A stretch of 64,000 bases of DNA from Acanthosoma haemorrhoidale (lineage: Eukaryota; Arthropoda; Insecta; Hemiptera; Acanthosomatidae), in assembly GCA_930367205.1 (NCBI GenBank), contig OV884011.1:140055937-140119936 (forward strand), given 5' to 3'. Below the pieces are notes generated by a model. The model had not been told where the DNA came from. It made no database searches and saw only the letters and a program-made list of their open reading frames with translations. Position 1 is the stretch's first letter; every line of letters starts with the position of its first letter. Shown here in pieces: positions 33,690 through 45,502 of the stretch. The position numbers were made by a program, and so were the translations under genes.

Positions 33690-34150
33690 AGCTGATGAAT
33701 AATTTGGACAGCTAAGTTCAAACAGGAGTGAAACAAGAGTGTCCTTGCTGATATGTTCTTATTGCTATTAGGCGTGATAATGATGAAGATTATTGGAATT
33801 TGCTTAGGACAATTGTATTTTCTTTCACAGTAGGTAAATTAACTTATTTGGGAGTTGAATTTTCTGGTTAAGGATAGGAGGTTAACAAAAGGAATGAGGA
33901 AAAATAGTTAAACTCAAGAAAACCATACCACAGGACACATTGACAAAGTCTGCTATCTGTGAAGTATAATGGCAGTTTGATGGAGAGGCAAAAGAAAAAA
34001 TAACCAGTGAGATTAGAAAGGCCCTACAAGCATTAAACATATTCTTGACTTTGGCTAGTTTGGAAATCGGATAAACCGAGAGTTACAAAACTGTGAGTAT
34101 TTAACAGCAATGTTAGTTAAATGTGTCTGGTTGAGAAAATGGAAGATGGC
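33690..34150 (+). pseudogene. Heavily decayed non-LTR reverse transcriptase (third LINE type)
   Basis: Plus-strand fragments follow the order of a LINE polymerase and its tail. VQTGVKQECP near 33718-33750 fits motif B (..GVRQGCPLSP..). Near 33980-34050 the frame FDGEAKEKITSEIRKALQAL matches the D-type segment DG...I..RI.KA..AF of the elements that carry the YGSETW tail. Stops and frameshifts interrupt everything, and motif C is not readable. It is unlike LINE A and LINE B. The resemblance is by eye and the boundaries are loose; an ancient copy of an RTE/CR1-like or related element is likely. Confidence 0.5.
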
Positions 34151-34524
34151 AAAGTACTACTGAGGTGAGCATCGCGTATATTAGTCACTGCCTTATTCAA
34201 TAGTTAGAATTGCATTTTTGGTGCCCTAACAGTTAGGAATAGGAGTGGAGTCATCCCAAGCATGCAATTAAAATGAGGCTATGCCAATGGTTTCCAATTC
34301 CAAAATTGGGCGATTTCCAATGGTTGGATCATACAATTAGATATAGTTGATACAGCTCTAAAGCCTGTAAAGGTATTCCAAAATAAAGGCCTATGCAGAC
34401 CTGGCAAAGGACATCTGGACGATATTCGTGGTGGAGAAAAGTCATGGGTTGAAGTTAATTTCATGGTGCAGGGTAGAAAAGGATGTTGGCCTAAGTTCCA
34501 TAAGAGGGGTTAAAATCAAATCCT
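34151..34524. other. Probable continuation of decayed repeat, nothing readable
   Basis: A less AT-rich continuation of the decayed LINE region. No motif could be read. Confidence 0.3.
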
Positions 34525-34662
34525 TAGTATAATTTTTTTTTTTTTATATTGTGCTATAATTACAATCTGCCTTATAAGGCAATAAGTAATTTAGATAAAT
34601 GCTCTCATTCATACCATATTTACAATTCATCATTCACTCGCTCATTCATACAATTAATATAA
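34525..34662 (-). mobile_element. LINE A3: tail-only insertion
   Basis: Minus-strand copy of the last 120 or so bases of LINE A, from ATTGTATGAATGAGCGAG through GGCAGATTGTAATTATAGCA to a poly-A seen as a T run at 34533-34545. It is bracketed by TAGTATAA (34525-34532) and TAATATAA (34655-34662), an imperfect 8-bp target duplication. No coding sequence remains. Confidence 0.75.
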
Positions 34663-36320
34663 TTAAGAGATGTAATTCATACTTATCAGTAGTCACCAAT
34701 AGTTTAAATATAGATTGTTGGTAATGCCATCATAATATTTAGTAGGTACTATGTTTTAATCTTAATCCAAATTCGATGTGACCAATTATTAACCTTGCCA
34801 TGTTAGCAGGCTGACATGTTGAAAAAAACAATTTTTCAATCGTCGCTAGTAGAGCTCCTTGTGATTGATAGGTCATCACTCATTTATTTTTCATTTAAAA
34901 AGTTATTTTCTAAATGACTCACAGTTCTTCTCGTTTGTTCAGTTCTAAAACATCATACAGCGAAAAAGTCGTCAATATAAACTGTATAAAACGTTTAGGG
35001 TAAGGCTTGACGATTCTAAGTTAATTCAGGTAAATTTTCCGATACAATTGGATTGTTTAGTCTATAATATTTACTTGCATGAAGCATTAAACATCAGTCT
35101 CTGTAATAGAAATTGAAAATAGGTGAGAAGGAACAAAATAATCTGAACCAGTGGTCATTGTGTCATTTAAGGATATCTTTGCAGCCCGGGGGGGGGGGGG
35201 GATATTCTTTTCGGTTTAAAAATTGAGCTAATGAGAAAATTTTGATTTGTGAACCAGTAAGTAATTGTTGAATGACTGGCTATTCATTCAACGACATGTG
35301 ATTGAAATTTAAACATCAATGCCTCATGAGACTAGTCAGTCCTTAAGGCAAATAAAAATATTACTCATTATCATGCTATTTAAGTTTGATATTTATAAAT
35401 ATTCAACTTCATTTGTTAAAACCACATCACTGCCTTTTAAACCAAATCAATTTATTTCCAATATTTGCATAATAAAAATAATGTTATGGTAATATGGAAC
35501 GCATCTAGTCCAAAAACAAAAAAAAAAACATTATCGCTTTGGTTTATGAAGCATTGATTATGAGAATAAGTATTCATTGAAGTACATACAATAGATATCT
35601 CTCTTCTTCGGTCATTTCTCCTTTCAATGCTACTCTCTTCCAAGCAGTGTTTGTGTTACTTTATCGCACTAACATATGCTCCTGCGTAGTATTCTCTGCT
35701 GGTATCCTCCATCTTTGTCTTGTTTCTGGCTTTTATTTTATTGAGGAATCTTATTATATCTCTATTGGATTTCTTCAGCAATGTCTTCATTATCGTGGAG
35801 GTGTGTATTGAGGGTACAAATTTATCTACTTTCACCTCCTCATTACTTCTCATTATTTTTGCCAATCTGTAAGATTATTATTTGATATTAACTTCCGTAT
35901 TTACGGATCCTATTACCTGGATAATCGCTTTGCTGCACTGGAAGTTTGTTAGAAACATCGAGATCATCAGGACATGGCATCATTGAACATTTTACAGCTT
36001 TTAACTTCCCTCATGCGAGTGCTCCCCTCGTCCCGTCTGATAACGCATATTTCACACGTTGATGTTAGCACCTTGGTCCCCCTTGTTCACACGCTGTGAA
36101 TCATGTGTCACAATACACTCACGCTTGCTAGTTTTTTTCGTTTACCTAAAAGCATTTTTTTCTTGTAAAGCTATGATAAATTTACTTGTTTTTCTTCTTT
36201 GTTCGATGCAGTTAATTCAGGTTTTATAAACGACACTGAAAAATAAAAATAATAATGCTTAAAATTATTAAAGTTAGAACGTGGGGTTTTATTGTCAAGA
36301 TTTATTTTTTTAGAAAAAAA
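34663..36320. other. AT-rich intergenic DNA with a 14-base G run
   Basis: A run of 14 G lies at 35188-35201, bracketed by related GATATCTTT and GATATTCTTT. A 69-codon minus frame at 35656-35865 is lysine-rich (FLNKIKARNKTKMEDTSREY); its function is unknown and it may be chance. Otherwise nothing recognised. Confidence 0.35.
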
Positions 36321-36404
36321 TATTACAATCTGCCCTAACAAGGCAATGGGTGATTGTGGTGAATGATCTTATTCATAACGTATTTAAAGTGATGAATTAC
36401 ACTT
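36321..36404 (-). repeat. LINE A4: degenerate tail fragment
   Basis: The minus strand reads TTGCCTTGTTAGGGCAGATT and then GTAAT at its 3' end, with the preceding text resembling the LINE-A tail (TATGAATAAGATCATTCACC). An even weaker relative may lie near 36675-36725. Confidence 0.55.
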
Positions 36405-38159
36405 ATTATTATTGTACACAAAAATTATTAACGCTTACCGTTTTGAAAATTGTTCAGTACTTCTGTGTTAGAATAAAACTATAGAAAAAAATGACCGTTT
36501 TTTCCGCATGAAGCACGATGATCCACTTCAGTTTTAAGAGACGGAATTGAAAATACTTGCCTAGGTATTTAAACATCTGTCCTCAAGTTAACCATTTAAT
36601 TTAATATGAGCTCTATATTCCTCAACTATAGTCAATTTATTGCTAAATATTTATTTTAAATGAATATTTCAATACTTTGCCCTAATAGGATCATGACCAT
36701 TATCAGTCATGCCATATTTACAATATCAAATTCAAATTCAAATACAATATCAATTTCTCATTGGCAATCTATTTGTGGTAAAAAAGGTGCAGCAGGTTAG
36801 ACGTATATGCGTTTGCGAGAAATCCCACTAATTCACCATCAATGATCAATGATTACCTCCTTCCCAGAGAAGGAGAAAGAGGGAGCTAGGATCGGGCAGA
36901 TCCCCACGGTAATCCTCAGCCACATCTCTCACTGTTGCATGTATGTAGTACCTTAGTAAAAAAATAAAATAAAATAAAACATTACATTTAATTTTGTTGC
37001 TATTAATCGTCTCGCGCAGGTTAGGTTATTCCCTGATCGCAATTTAACTTTTCTTTTTATTCGAACAGTTTTTCTTTTAAAAACCCTTACTTTCTACGAA
37101 ATAAATTGCGATTTTATCAAAGACATTTCACTGTATCTTTTCTTTGGCTAGTAATTATAAAAAATTGTGGGATCAATACCATAAATAATAATTCATAAAA
37201 AGGTAATTTTAAATAATATTGAAAGTATATTGTAGTTTCCTTCGAGAGATGTCGCTCTACAGTAAGTGGTGATGTTTTTCTGTTCTTCACGAGAGGAGCT
37301 AAAAATATTTAATAGAATAGTATAAGAAGGCGGCCCCGGTTCTCGAATCTTGGCCTTTGCATTATATTTTTTCTTTGGTTAGTAATTTGAATAATATTTT
37401 ATTTATTGTTGGTTATTTTTCTGTTCATGGATTTTTCTTGTCAATTCATTGTGATTATGATTCTGAATACAGAATACATCTTGTTCTATAATGGTAATAT
37501 GGTGGTAGAAACGATTCGATCAATCTGAAATTTTAATGTTGTGACAAAACAACTCGAAGTGCGGTGGTTATAGCAAACAGTTTGAAAAATATTTAACCAA
37601 TAAAATAATCGGTGTCGTTTCGTTAACTTTTAGCTTAGCTACTCAAGTCACAGCTAAAACTCCAATTAAGCTTAAAACTCCGATTTATTATCATGATTAA
37701 TGATACATTTTTTACGGTCTCTCTAAAAGAAATTTGATGGTATCAATCGAAATAATGTATTTAACGTTCTTCGGGTCGATTTCATGTTAACAAAAAAAAT
37801 CGACCGTAGCTGTTTAAGTTTTGATTCATTTGTAAAAAAAGGATGTTTCCAGTCACCAAAATTGTTCAAGAAACAAAATAAAGATTTTAGGGTAAAAATC
37901 AACTGGTAGTTTTTTCACTTACAGTTATAAGAATTTGAGGTAGAATCTCTTATGATTGGTCCTTCAATTGGCCACAAAGTTTTTTAAACAATGGAACTAA
38001 ATCGTTACGCTATTTATCCTAGGATGAACTAGATCTAAAGGTTCTTAAATGTAATTTCTTCAAAATATATTCAGTTTAATTTCTGCGGCAGTCTGCGTAC
38101 AATCACGTATACATTCCTTTCTAACTCGTTCTTGAAATCTTCCAAGACCGGACTCAATT
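36405..38159. other. Intergenic, nothing recognised
   Basis: No gene or recognisable repeat. A short AAAATAAAAT-type repeat occurs near 36960-36980. Confidence 0.35.
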
Positions 38160-38490
38160 TTCGGTGATTGGAAGAGAGGGTGCTGCCGAGTGTGCAAATA
38201 CACTACAAGAGAGAGAGAGTACGAAGCTGAGGGGTACTGGAGGAGTGGGGGTAAGGAATCCAGATCGACACCTGTGGCGTGGTGGGGCGGCAGTCAGTGT
38301 CGAGGCAGCCTACGGTACGGGTCAGCGAGCTCCCCGAACACACCTAACAGTCTTAGTGATGCTAGCGCAGTGGTAGTGATGCCAGTGTGGTCCTGACACA
38401 GAGGATATATATAGTGTGCTCTAATAGTGATAGAGGTTGTGTGTCTTCTCGTCAGCAGAGAGGGGTGAAGGATATTCTTTATACAAGGTA
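38160..38490 (+). promoter_or_regulatory. Candidate promoter with first non-coding exon
   Basis: A GC-richer island in AT-rich surroundings. It holds a TATATATA box at 38406-38413, a TCAG at 38452-38455 that could be part of an initiator, and TTTATACAAG|GTAAAGT with a consensus splice donor (GT at 38488-38489). Spacing from the TATA box to that TCAG is longer than the usual 30 bases, so a start near 38436 is equally possible. Two open frames overlap it but end within the island. No transcript evidence is available and no downstream exon was identified. Confidence 0.3.
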
Positions 38491-40679
38491 AAGTCACCAT
38501 AAAGTTTGTCAGTTTGTCTTGTCTGTATGCTTTGTCTTGTGAAAGGTCGATCTGTCGCTCTTATCATTTCACAACCATCAGTTTACGACTAGTCTCTTCT
38601 CTCATGACCGTCTGTAAATAAAACTCTTTGTCACGTTTATAATATTGAAATATACTGTGGATGAGAACGATTAGTGGTATAGAAGTTCTTATTACGAGCT
38701 AATTCTGCTTATTCTAATGAACATCTGGTTACACTCACCCGTTTTACTGGAGCGTTGAAGTCTCCTTGTGGCGTTAAAGTCTCTATACTAGATGATGATA
38801 AATGAATAGATCTAAGTATTTCTTTGTGGAAAAACATTATTTGTATCGGATCTGTATTATATTACATTTTATTTTTTTTATTTTTATATATAGTTGGGGC
38901 GATTACTTAAAGCTACCCAATAAAAACAATGCCGCTAATCAAAACCAGATAGGGACAGGCGGAATTATTATTATATCACCGTTACGACACTTAGGTCTCC
39001 CGGAAAGATATAAAAAAAAAATGGAGGGTGGCCGGAGGAATTTTTCAATTTTTTTCCATGGTGTCATTAAAGAGGGGGGCTCCTACAGCGGAGAGGAGAA
39101 GGGAGGGATTCCTGGCGGGATATTAGAGCCCCGTTGGCTACTAAATCCAGAGAGCATTAAACCCCAGCAGTGCTTGGAGAGAACCCGTCCGTCCGGCTCG
39201 CTTCGTTTTTAACCCAGCCATTGGCAGCAGAGAGGGGAGAGGGGATTCCGACATTCGGGATTGTTGTACGAACATTTTTGTCTTTTCACCTTCACTATCT
39301 GTTGCCATGTTTGTTATTAATATGTTTTGATGGTGTGATATTGTCGTATCGCCTGTTGATGGCAATCGAAAGTGTCATCTCTTGAGACCACTCTGCCTCA
39401 CAGTAGGATAGGATAAACAATGAATCTTTAGAAACGCTTTTTGTCAACACATGATTACCATACTGGTAACAATAGGCTCGTACGTTGTAGACCAAGTCAG
39501 TTAGACAGTAACATTTCCAGTGTAACATAATAAATTACATAACATGCATAACATAATACAGACAGTAACATTCCTTCACCAAACCAGTCAGGAATACTTG
39601 ATAATTGAATATGGATTTTTAAAGGCTAAAAAACTTAAATAATAATCAAATCTTTACTAAAAGTTTTAATTTGACCATAAAAAACACGTTATTTTTTAAA
39701 TACTAGTTTGTCCTCCAAACGTAAGTAGTCCTGAACCAATTAATAGTTCAATTTAGTGAAAAAAATCGATGCAAAATAAAAATATAAAAAATTATCAAAA
39801 GTAGTATCATACTCGTATTTTTCTTCAAAAATCATATTTATATAATTTATAAAAAGGAATAGGATCATAGTGATATGTAAGTTATTTTGTGAAAAAATAT
39901 GTGCTAAATCCTGAAAATAAATGTTACTCATACAAAATTAAAAATGTTTTTATTTAAATTACCTTTTTTTCAAAGATTTTAAAATTAACTTAATGCTGGC
40001 ATACTCTGTATTTACCAAAAAAAAAAAAAAAAAATCAATTCATTCTTACTAAACCATTACCAGTTACAATACCCTTCCGAATGAAATGGTGTCCTGAAAT
40101 TAAATTTGAGAAAAAATTTTTTTTAGAATTTTTATATTTCCGGATGAATACTATTTAGTTTACTTATAGTATCCTAATAAATAAACAAACTCTACATCTA
40201 TTAAGAAACACAGCTGAAATTTAACAATAATAATGAAAGTATACACTTATTATATTTATACACTTACTTTTTAAATTATTTTCTTCCCAAATTGCTAAAA
40301 GTTGAGTAGATATATTAGTTTGAACATTTTATTACAAAGAACTTTCATTTACATCAGTGGAATTTTTGTGTATTGCATAACATAAAATCCTAAATTAATA
40401 ACAAAATAATATCGTTTTGAAGTGAGACTTGACGGTAACAGTAATTTTTTTATGGTAGTGGTAAATAGGGTTTATCTGTAATTACACGATTAAGGAATAT
40501 TATTGTATTAGTTAAATTTTAAGGAGCAAACCAACATTTATTCGTGCATGAAACCCTTAACTGGAATAACTGAAATATCTAAAACAAAATAGTACTCTAC
40601 AAAAACTGTCATGAGCTAACATCCCCCTAAATATTCTTCAAACAAATTATCTTTATTTAAGATAAACTGAAATAATTTA
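38491..40679. other. AT-rich intergenic DNA, nothing recognised
   Basis: Includes a 136-codon plus frame (38802-39212), which is mostly low-complexity and Gly/Lys-rich after a hydrophobic start and shows no known domain, and a poly-A run near 40017-40034. No gene is supported. Confidence 0.35.
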
Positions 40680-40919
40680 TTAAAAATTCGAAAGTAGTGA
40701 ATTTTTTGTCTGAATGTTAATTACATTACAATAATTAACTTTTGTTAATGACATAATTTGAACAAATTCGAATCTGAACGATAATACCGAAAATGCATCA
40801 GGACGTAAATTGTCCATGGGAGTCGTGAATTTCGACAGTGCCTCTCCCAGTATGAAGCAAAGCACATTGGCAAAGATCATATTGCTCATAACTTCCCAAA
40901 GAGATTTAGGAGACATCAT
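40680..40919 (-). other. Unrecognised 79-codon open frame, exon-like
   Basis: The frame starts MMSPKSLWEVMSNMIFANVL and reads on through a hydrophobic CFILGEALSKF and then PMDNLRPDAFSVLSF to a stop at 40680. The first 50 codons are visibly less AT-rich than the flanks, and the ATG is preceded by ATGGTGTAG, which could be a splice acceptor. I do not recognise the protein. It could be a host exon, a fragment of an unknown element, or chance. No good splice donor was found downstream. Confidence 0.2.
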
Positions 40920-41661
40920 CTACACCATACTGGTATAGAAGTATCTAACTTTAAATTCAGAGACGAAAGATCAGTTTGAATTTCCCTGGTAGTAAAATTT
41001 TAATTTTTCCAGAGCTAAACAAAATGCGGAAAACATTTGGTATCACGTTTAAAAATTCAATTGTTTATATATATCCTACTGTGTTATCACTCGCATATTT
41101 TTTGACTTTCTATAAATTACAATAAAACATCTCGTGGCAGCTTTAACAAAAATGTATTTAGTCGATCAAGAAAAAAAACAAACTTTTTTTAAAATTTTGA
41201 ATGAATGATTTTGAATTAAGTCGTGAAAAGTTTAGAGCTAACAAAAAATTACAGTCACCACTTTCTAAATTTATGACCAAAAATAGCTCATATTTACACG
41301 TTGCACGATTTAGTAGTAATAAATGTGAATATAATTTTGTTTCAACGTAATATATAAAGCTGCCTAAATGACATAGCCAAATTCCATTAGACAGTCTATT
41401 TTAGCGTAATTTTAGTAAAAGTTACTTACTTGAGATTAGCTAATAATTACTTCGAGGAGCAGTGGGGATTAGTGAATTCCAATAGTCTCCGTAAAAATGT
41501 TTGTAATATTTCTTTATTATTCCTAGTTACATAATTAATCCCGGTGTCATTCATGTCTTGGCGTTACACTAAAAAATGAAAACGTTATGATTGAGAAGAC
41601 CGAAATGCGCTACCTGGATACAGAATCTGTGAAAATGTTATCCAAGGCAGAACTTTCTTAC

Positions 41662-41709
41662 CTGGTCAACCTTTCCTGGGGCCCCATCAATTCCAGCCCC
41701 CAGCTACCT
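41662..41709 (-). other. Candidate 48-nt micro-exon
   Basis: On the minus strand, TTTGCTAG is followed by 48 bases and then CAG|GTAAGAAAG, a strong donor. With the acceptor at TTTGCTAG only one frame is open (GSWGLELMGPQERLT). Using an acceptor six bases further in, another frame gives GIDGAPGKV, a collagen-like triplet run. Composition is much more GC-rich than around it. The evidence is only splice-site consensus, so this is a lead, not a gene call. Confidence 0.2.
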
Positions 41710-43268
41710 CTAGCAAATTGATCATTAAAAACAAACGCTTCAAACCCGCCGTGGAAATTCCGAATTATTTATTATCAAAACTATTTAGTTGGCGGGTAAA
41801 TTTATAATATAAAATAAACGAAATGAAATATTTCATTTTAAATAACATTGAAATAAATTCAGTTTAGTTTATGACATTGTAAACGTGTGTACATTTTTCT
41901 TTTTATCCTAGGATAGCTGGAAGTTACTCGGTGTTCTTGACCGTGATTTATTGAGATTTTAACTTATAAATAATATTGTATGTCCTGTAACTGTTGTATA
42001 ATCATCGTTTATTCAGTCGGGTTTAGTTACTTTATATGTAAGGTCATCTTCAATACCATGTGTTCAATATTCTTTGTAATCGCTTAGACATGAATTTACT
42101 TTAATTAATGAATTAAGGAATGTTAAAGGCACTTTCGTATATGCATATTATAAAATTGGAAAATTTAGAGAATTGAAAGATAAGTTATACTTTATTACGG
42201 TCTTGCATGCGGGAAAGGAGATTGGAATAGAGAAAAACCAAAAAGTAACTGACCGCTTTTCTGTGTAAGTTAAAAAAACCATATGATTTATAAAAAATGT
42301 TTTGTTGATTTAAACACCGTTCCATCGTTTTAATATTCATAGGAAGCCAATTTGATTAAAACTATGAACTTTCACAAATTGGGACTCTTCTTATAATTTG
42401 AAAAAAAAAAAAATAGGAAAAATTTGTTTTTACAGGCTTATGATCTTTTACTTAAAATTAGTTCATTGTCTCAAATCTCAAAAATTTGGTTTATTCTGCA
42501 ACTTCAGGGATCATATTATATTAAAATTCGTCAGTTATTTATTATGTGATTCAAAGTACAGTATAAGCATGAATTATGAAGTGTAGTTAGTATGAATAAT
42601 CATTTATTCGCGATTTATATCACAATTAATAATGCTGCATAAGCAAATTTTAATTTCCTAATAAAGATCGATTCCTGTCTATGATATTTTAGGTGAAATA
42701 TTGGAATACGCTAAAAGATGTCATTTTAACGAATTGTTGATATTTTGTTACGAGATAACTTTTAGTCTAATGTAATACGTAGCATAAATGTACTATAGAA
42801 TGTTTTTATATAGGCATCAATAAACTGAAGTTTTTTTTTTTTTCGTTACTTCATTTTAAAGTCCCAGTCACATACGCGAAGTGCTACAGCCCGTGCCAAG
42901 ATATTTAGTAAGCGCTGGCTGGTGAAAAAAGCAATGACTTCCGATGGAAAGTTGCCAACTGAAGTTATTATTCCCATAGAAGCAGTGTTGCCAATTTTAA
43001 TTACACTCCACCTTGAAAGAAACAATTAAAAAAATAGTGTTTATTGACTAAAGTTCATAGTCCTAATTATATGGTGTACTTTCTCTGAAATATTTATTAT
43101 TAAATAATACAACACTCACTGGGATAATTAAACGTACTTTTCTTAAAAATATACCTTTGTAATTTTTGTGTTTCTAGTTCTTGTGAATCTAGTTGAGAGC
43201 GAAAAACTTCCCTTGTTTAATATTAATTGCTCTCTGAAAAAATTGTTGAGGGTGGCTTCAACCTTAAA
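41710..43268. other. AT-rich intergenic DNA, nothing recognised
   Basis: No supported feature. A T-run lies at about 42831-42843. Confidence 0.35.
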
Positions 43269-43378
43269 ATGGTAGTTTATTCAGCCTACTCAGCAAGGGA
43301 GAAATATTGCATTGAAGATTGGAACTTATTTAAGGCCATTTCAGGCTGTCCAGGATGCCCGTACTTAATGAAGCTCAG
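43269..43378 (+). other. Candidate first coding exon (36 codons plus 2 bases)
   Basis: An ATG in the context TTAAAATGG opens a frame reading MVVYSAYSAREKYCIEDWNL and then FKAISGCPGCPYLMKL, ending at CTCAG|GTAAGC, a near-perfect splice donor (GT at 43379-43380). The stretch begins the GC-richer island that runs to about 43.7 kb. Two Cys-Pro pairs (CPGCP) are notable but not diagnostic. No downstream exon could be tied to it. Translation start, donor and composition agree, but chance cannot be excluded. Confidence 0.25.
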
Positions 43379-45003
43379 GTAAGCACTGCACGGGCCTCCT
43401 TCACCTTAGCATATAGGGCGCGCATAGAGGGAATATTTTAAGTCGGTATAACTCAAATTTGAATATTTTCTCCCCTCCCTCGGGCGAGAGGAAGGCAAGA
43501 GACCGTTAACAGAATCAATTTTAAATTAGTACGCGGTGCCCGGGGCAATGTTGCTGGGCTAGACTCGCACGTGCGGAGCCCGTCTTCCTTCGGCGATCGC
43601 TTTCGTCCTCCCCGAACTTCTTAACTCTCCGAGACTTTTTCCTTCTAATGGAGATCCATAGCTCTGGTGGAGATCAGCGCTGAAGTCTATTCCTTTCTCT
43701 ACTCATCTTTGGTACGTTAGAAAAAAATTGACATGATAAATTAATAGTAAAATAATTCTACTTAATATACCATAGGGCAAGGTTTGGTGTGTTATATCGG
43801 TGTTTTGATTCTAGAAGTTCATGTAATGAAGCGTTTTTCATAACCTCATGTGTTATTTTTTCGGATAATTTCATACTTATATTTAATCCTATTCAGGTGA
43901 AATACACTACCCTCTCCTATTTTCAGAGAGAAAAAAGTGAGTACAAGAGGGAAAAAATCAATTTATCCCTAATTATTCGAACATCTCATTTTAGAGCTCT
44001 TTTGCTTAAAACATAACAAAATTGTATGCATCAAGAATGTTACTTTATGCATTTTAAGAATGTGATTTTATGCTTAGGAGAGAATCGTTTTCTTGTTACG
44101 TTTTGTTTATTTGATGAATTAGCTATTCTGTATTCATTTACGTAAGCTTAGAGGTATTCTGGCATCCCTGAATGAATCAGTTTTATTTGTAGGTTTTTGT
44201 TTTATTTTTTCAAAACCAGAAATCCTTATCTGTCCTGGTATTTCAGAATTCCATATTCTGGAGACAAAATTTTACAAAAATATTCTCAACCCTATAAAAC
44301 AATGTGTAATTATTTACTCTGCTATTAAAGAAATAATGTTTTTATATATAATTAAGCTATCAAATTAATGACCTCGACGTCCTGACTAATTTATGTTCCA
44401 AAGATGAAAAAAAATAAAGGTACAATTGAAAATCGATTATTGAGTAATAAAAAAATGAATATTTTTTTCAACCAAATTGAGTCGGGTTTCAATTAAGAGA
44501 TGATTAATAATAAATAGTATTTGTTTGAACATTCCTTTAAACCATTCTGCTGATTCCCCTTACTAGTCATTACGCTTTAATGTACAATTGAATTAATTTA
44601 AATTATTAAAACAGTGCTAATAACAGTTATAATATTCCGATATCTTCTCCATGTTCCATTGTCAAACTGACCTCGTATAAAGAAATTGTGAACCCCGACT
44701 CCTCCCTCCATTGACCCTGTTAGGCACCAGCAGCTCCAATGTTACGATAGTCAAGGCAGAGAGAAAATTTTGAGTTATATGTTCAGAAATGAGAATACAA
44801 AAAAAAAAAATATGACCCTTGAAGGTAAGACACTGATGTGTGAGACTATCCAAAAAGATACCGCCAGAATTAGTTCTACCTCAGGGAGTGAGTATTTTTA
44901 ATGACCTGGCCACCTTAATTTAGCGTATACTCGCCGACAAAACGGCCCAGGTCCAATAGAAATATTGGAAAATAAACTGTCCGTTTTATTATCTGAGCCT
45001 TGT

Positions 45004-45005
<2 letters not shown>
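43379..45005. other. GC-richer island to 43.7 kb, then AT-rich DNA
   Basis: 43.38-43.70 kb has many CpG, a GCACGTGC palindrome and a GCGATCGC palindrome and could be regulatory. Beyond that nothing is recognised, though 44.35-44.52 kb has phrases (TATCAAATTAATGACCTCGA, TTTCAATTAAGAGAT) that loosely recall the diverged repeat DR. Confidence 0.3.
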
Positions 45006-45086
<81 letters not shown>

Positions 45087-45089
45087 TCT
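45006..45089. repeat. (CT)n microsatellite
   Basis: About 84 bases of nearly pure CT. Long open frames across it encode only Ser-Leu or Arg-Glu repeats. Confidence 0.98.
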
Positions 45090-45480
45090 TGCGGCGCTCT
45101 CACTCCCAGATGGAGACCGTCTGAAGGCCTTTTGTCGCCGCGGAGACACTAAATTACGATAAAACACCTCTTGTGCCAGGCCGCGGCGTAATATATGTAC
45201 CTTTGAATTGCATGGAAATGGAATATTAAATAAACGGTTGATACTTTTATAAAATGTAATTGTACATTCTCGGTGTTTTTTACAGAGTTTTTGCCTTCCT
45301 TGCAATTTTCTTCCGAGTCGTTAATGCTACTTGCTGTATAGGCGCGGGGGCATATTTATAGTTCTGACAGGAAATAAATTCATTGATGTGATGTTATGTG
45401 TTAAAATTAGATGCCATAAAAAGTTTATCTGTTTCTTCTATCTTTTTTTCTGATCGTAAAGATAATAAACTAGTAGATTT

Positions 45481-45502
45481 ATATATATATATATATATAT
45501 AT
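45481..45502. repeat. (AT)11 microsatellite
   Basis: Perfect AT dinucleotide repeat. Confidence 0.95.

Noticed and set aside
44915..45305. Open frames encoding Arg-Glu or Ser-Leu repeats
   Set aside because: They are translations of the CT dinucleotide array at 45006-45089 and extend only by chance into the flanks.
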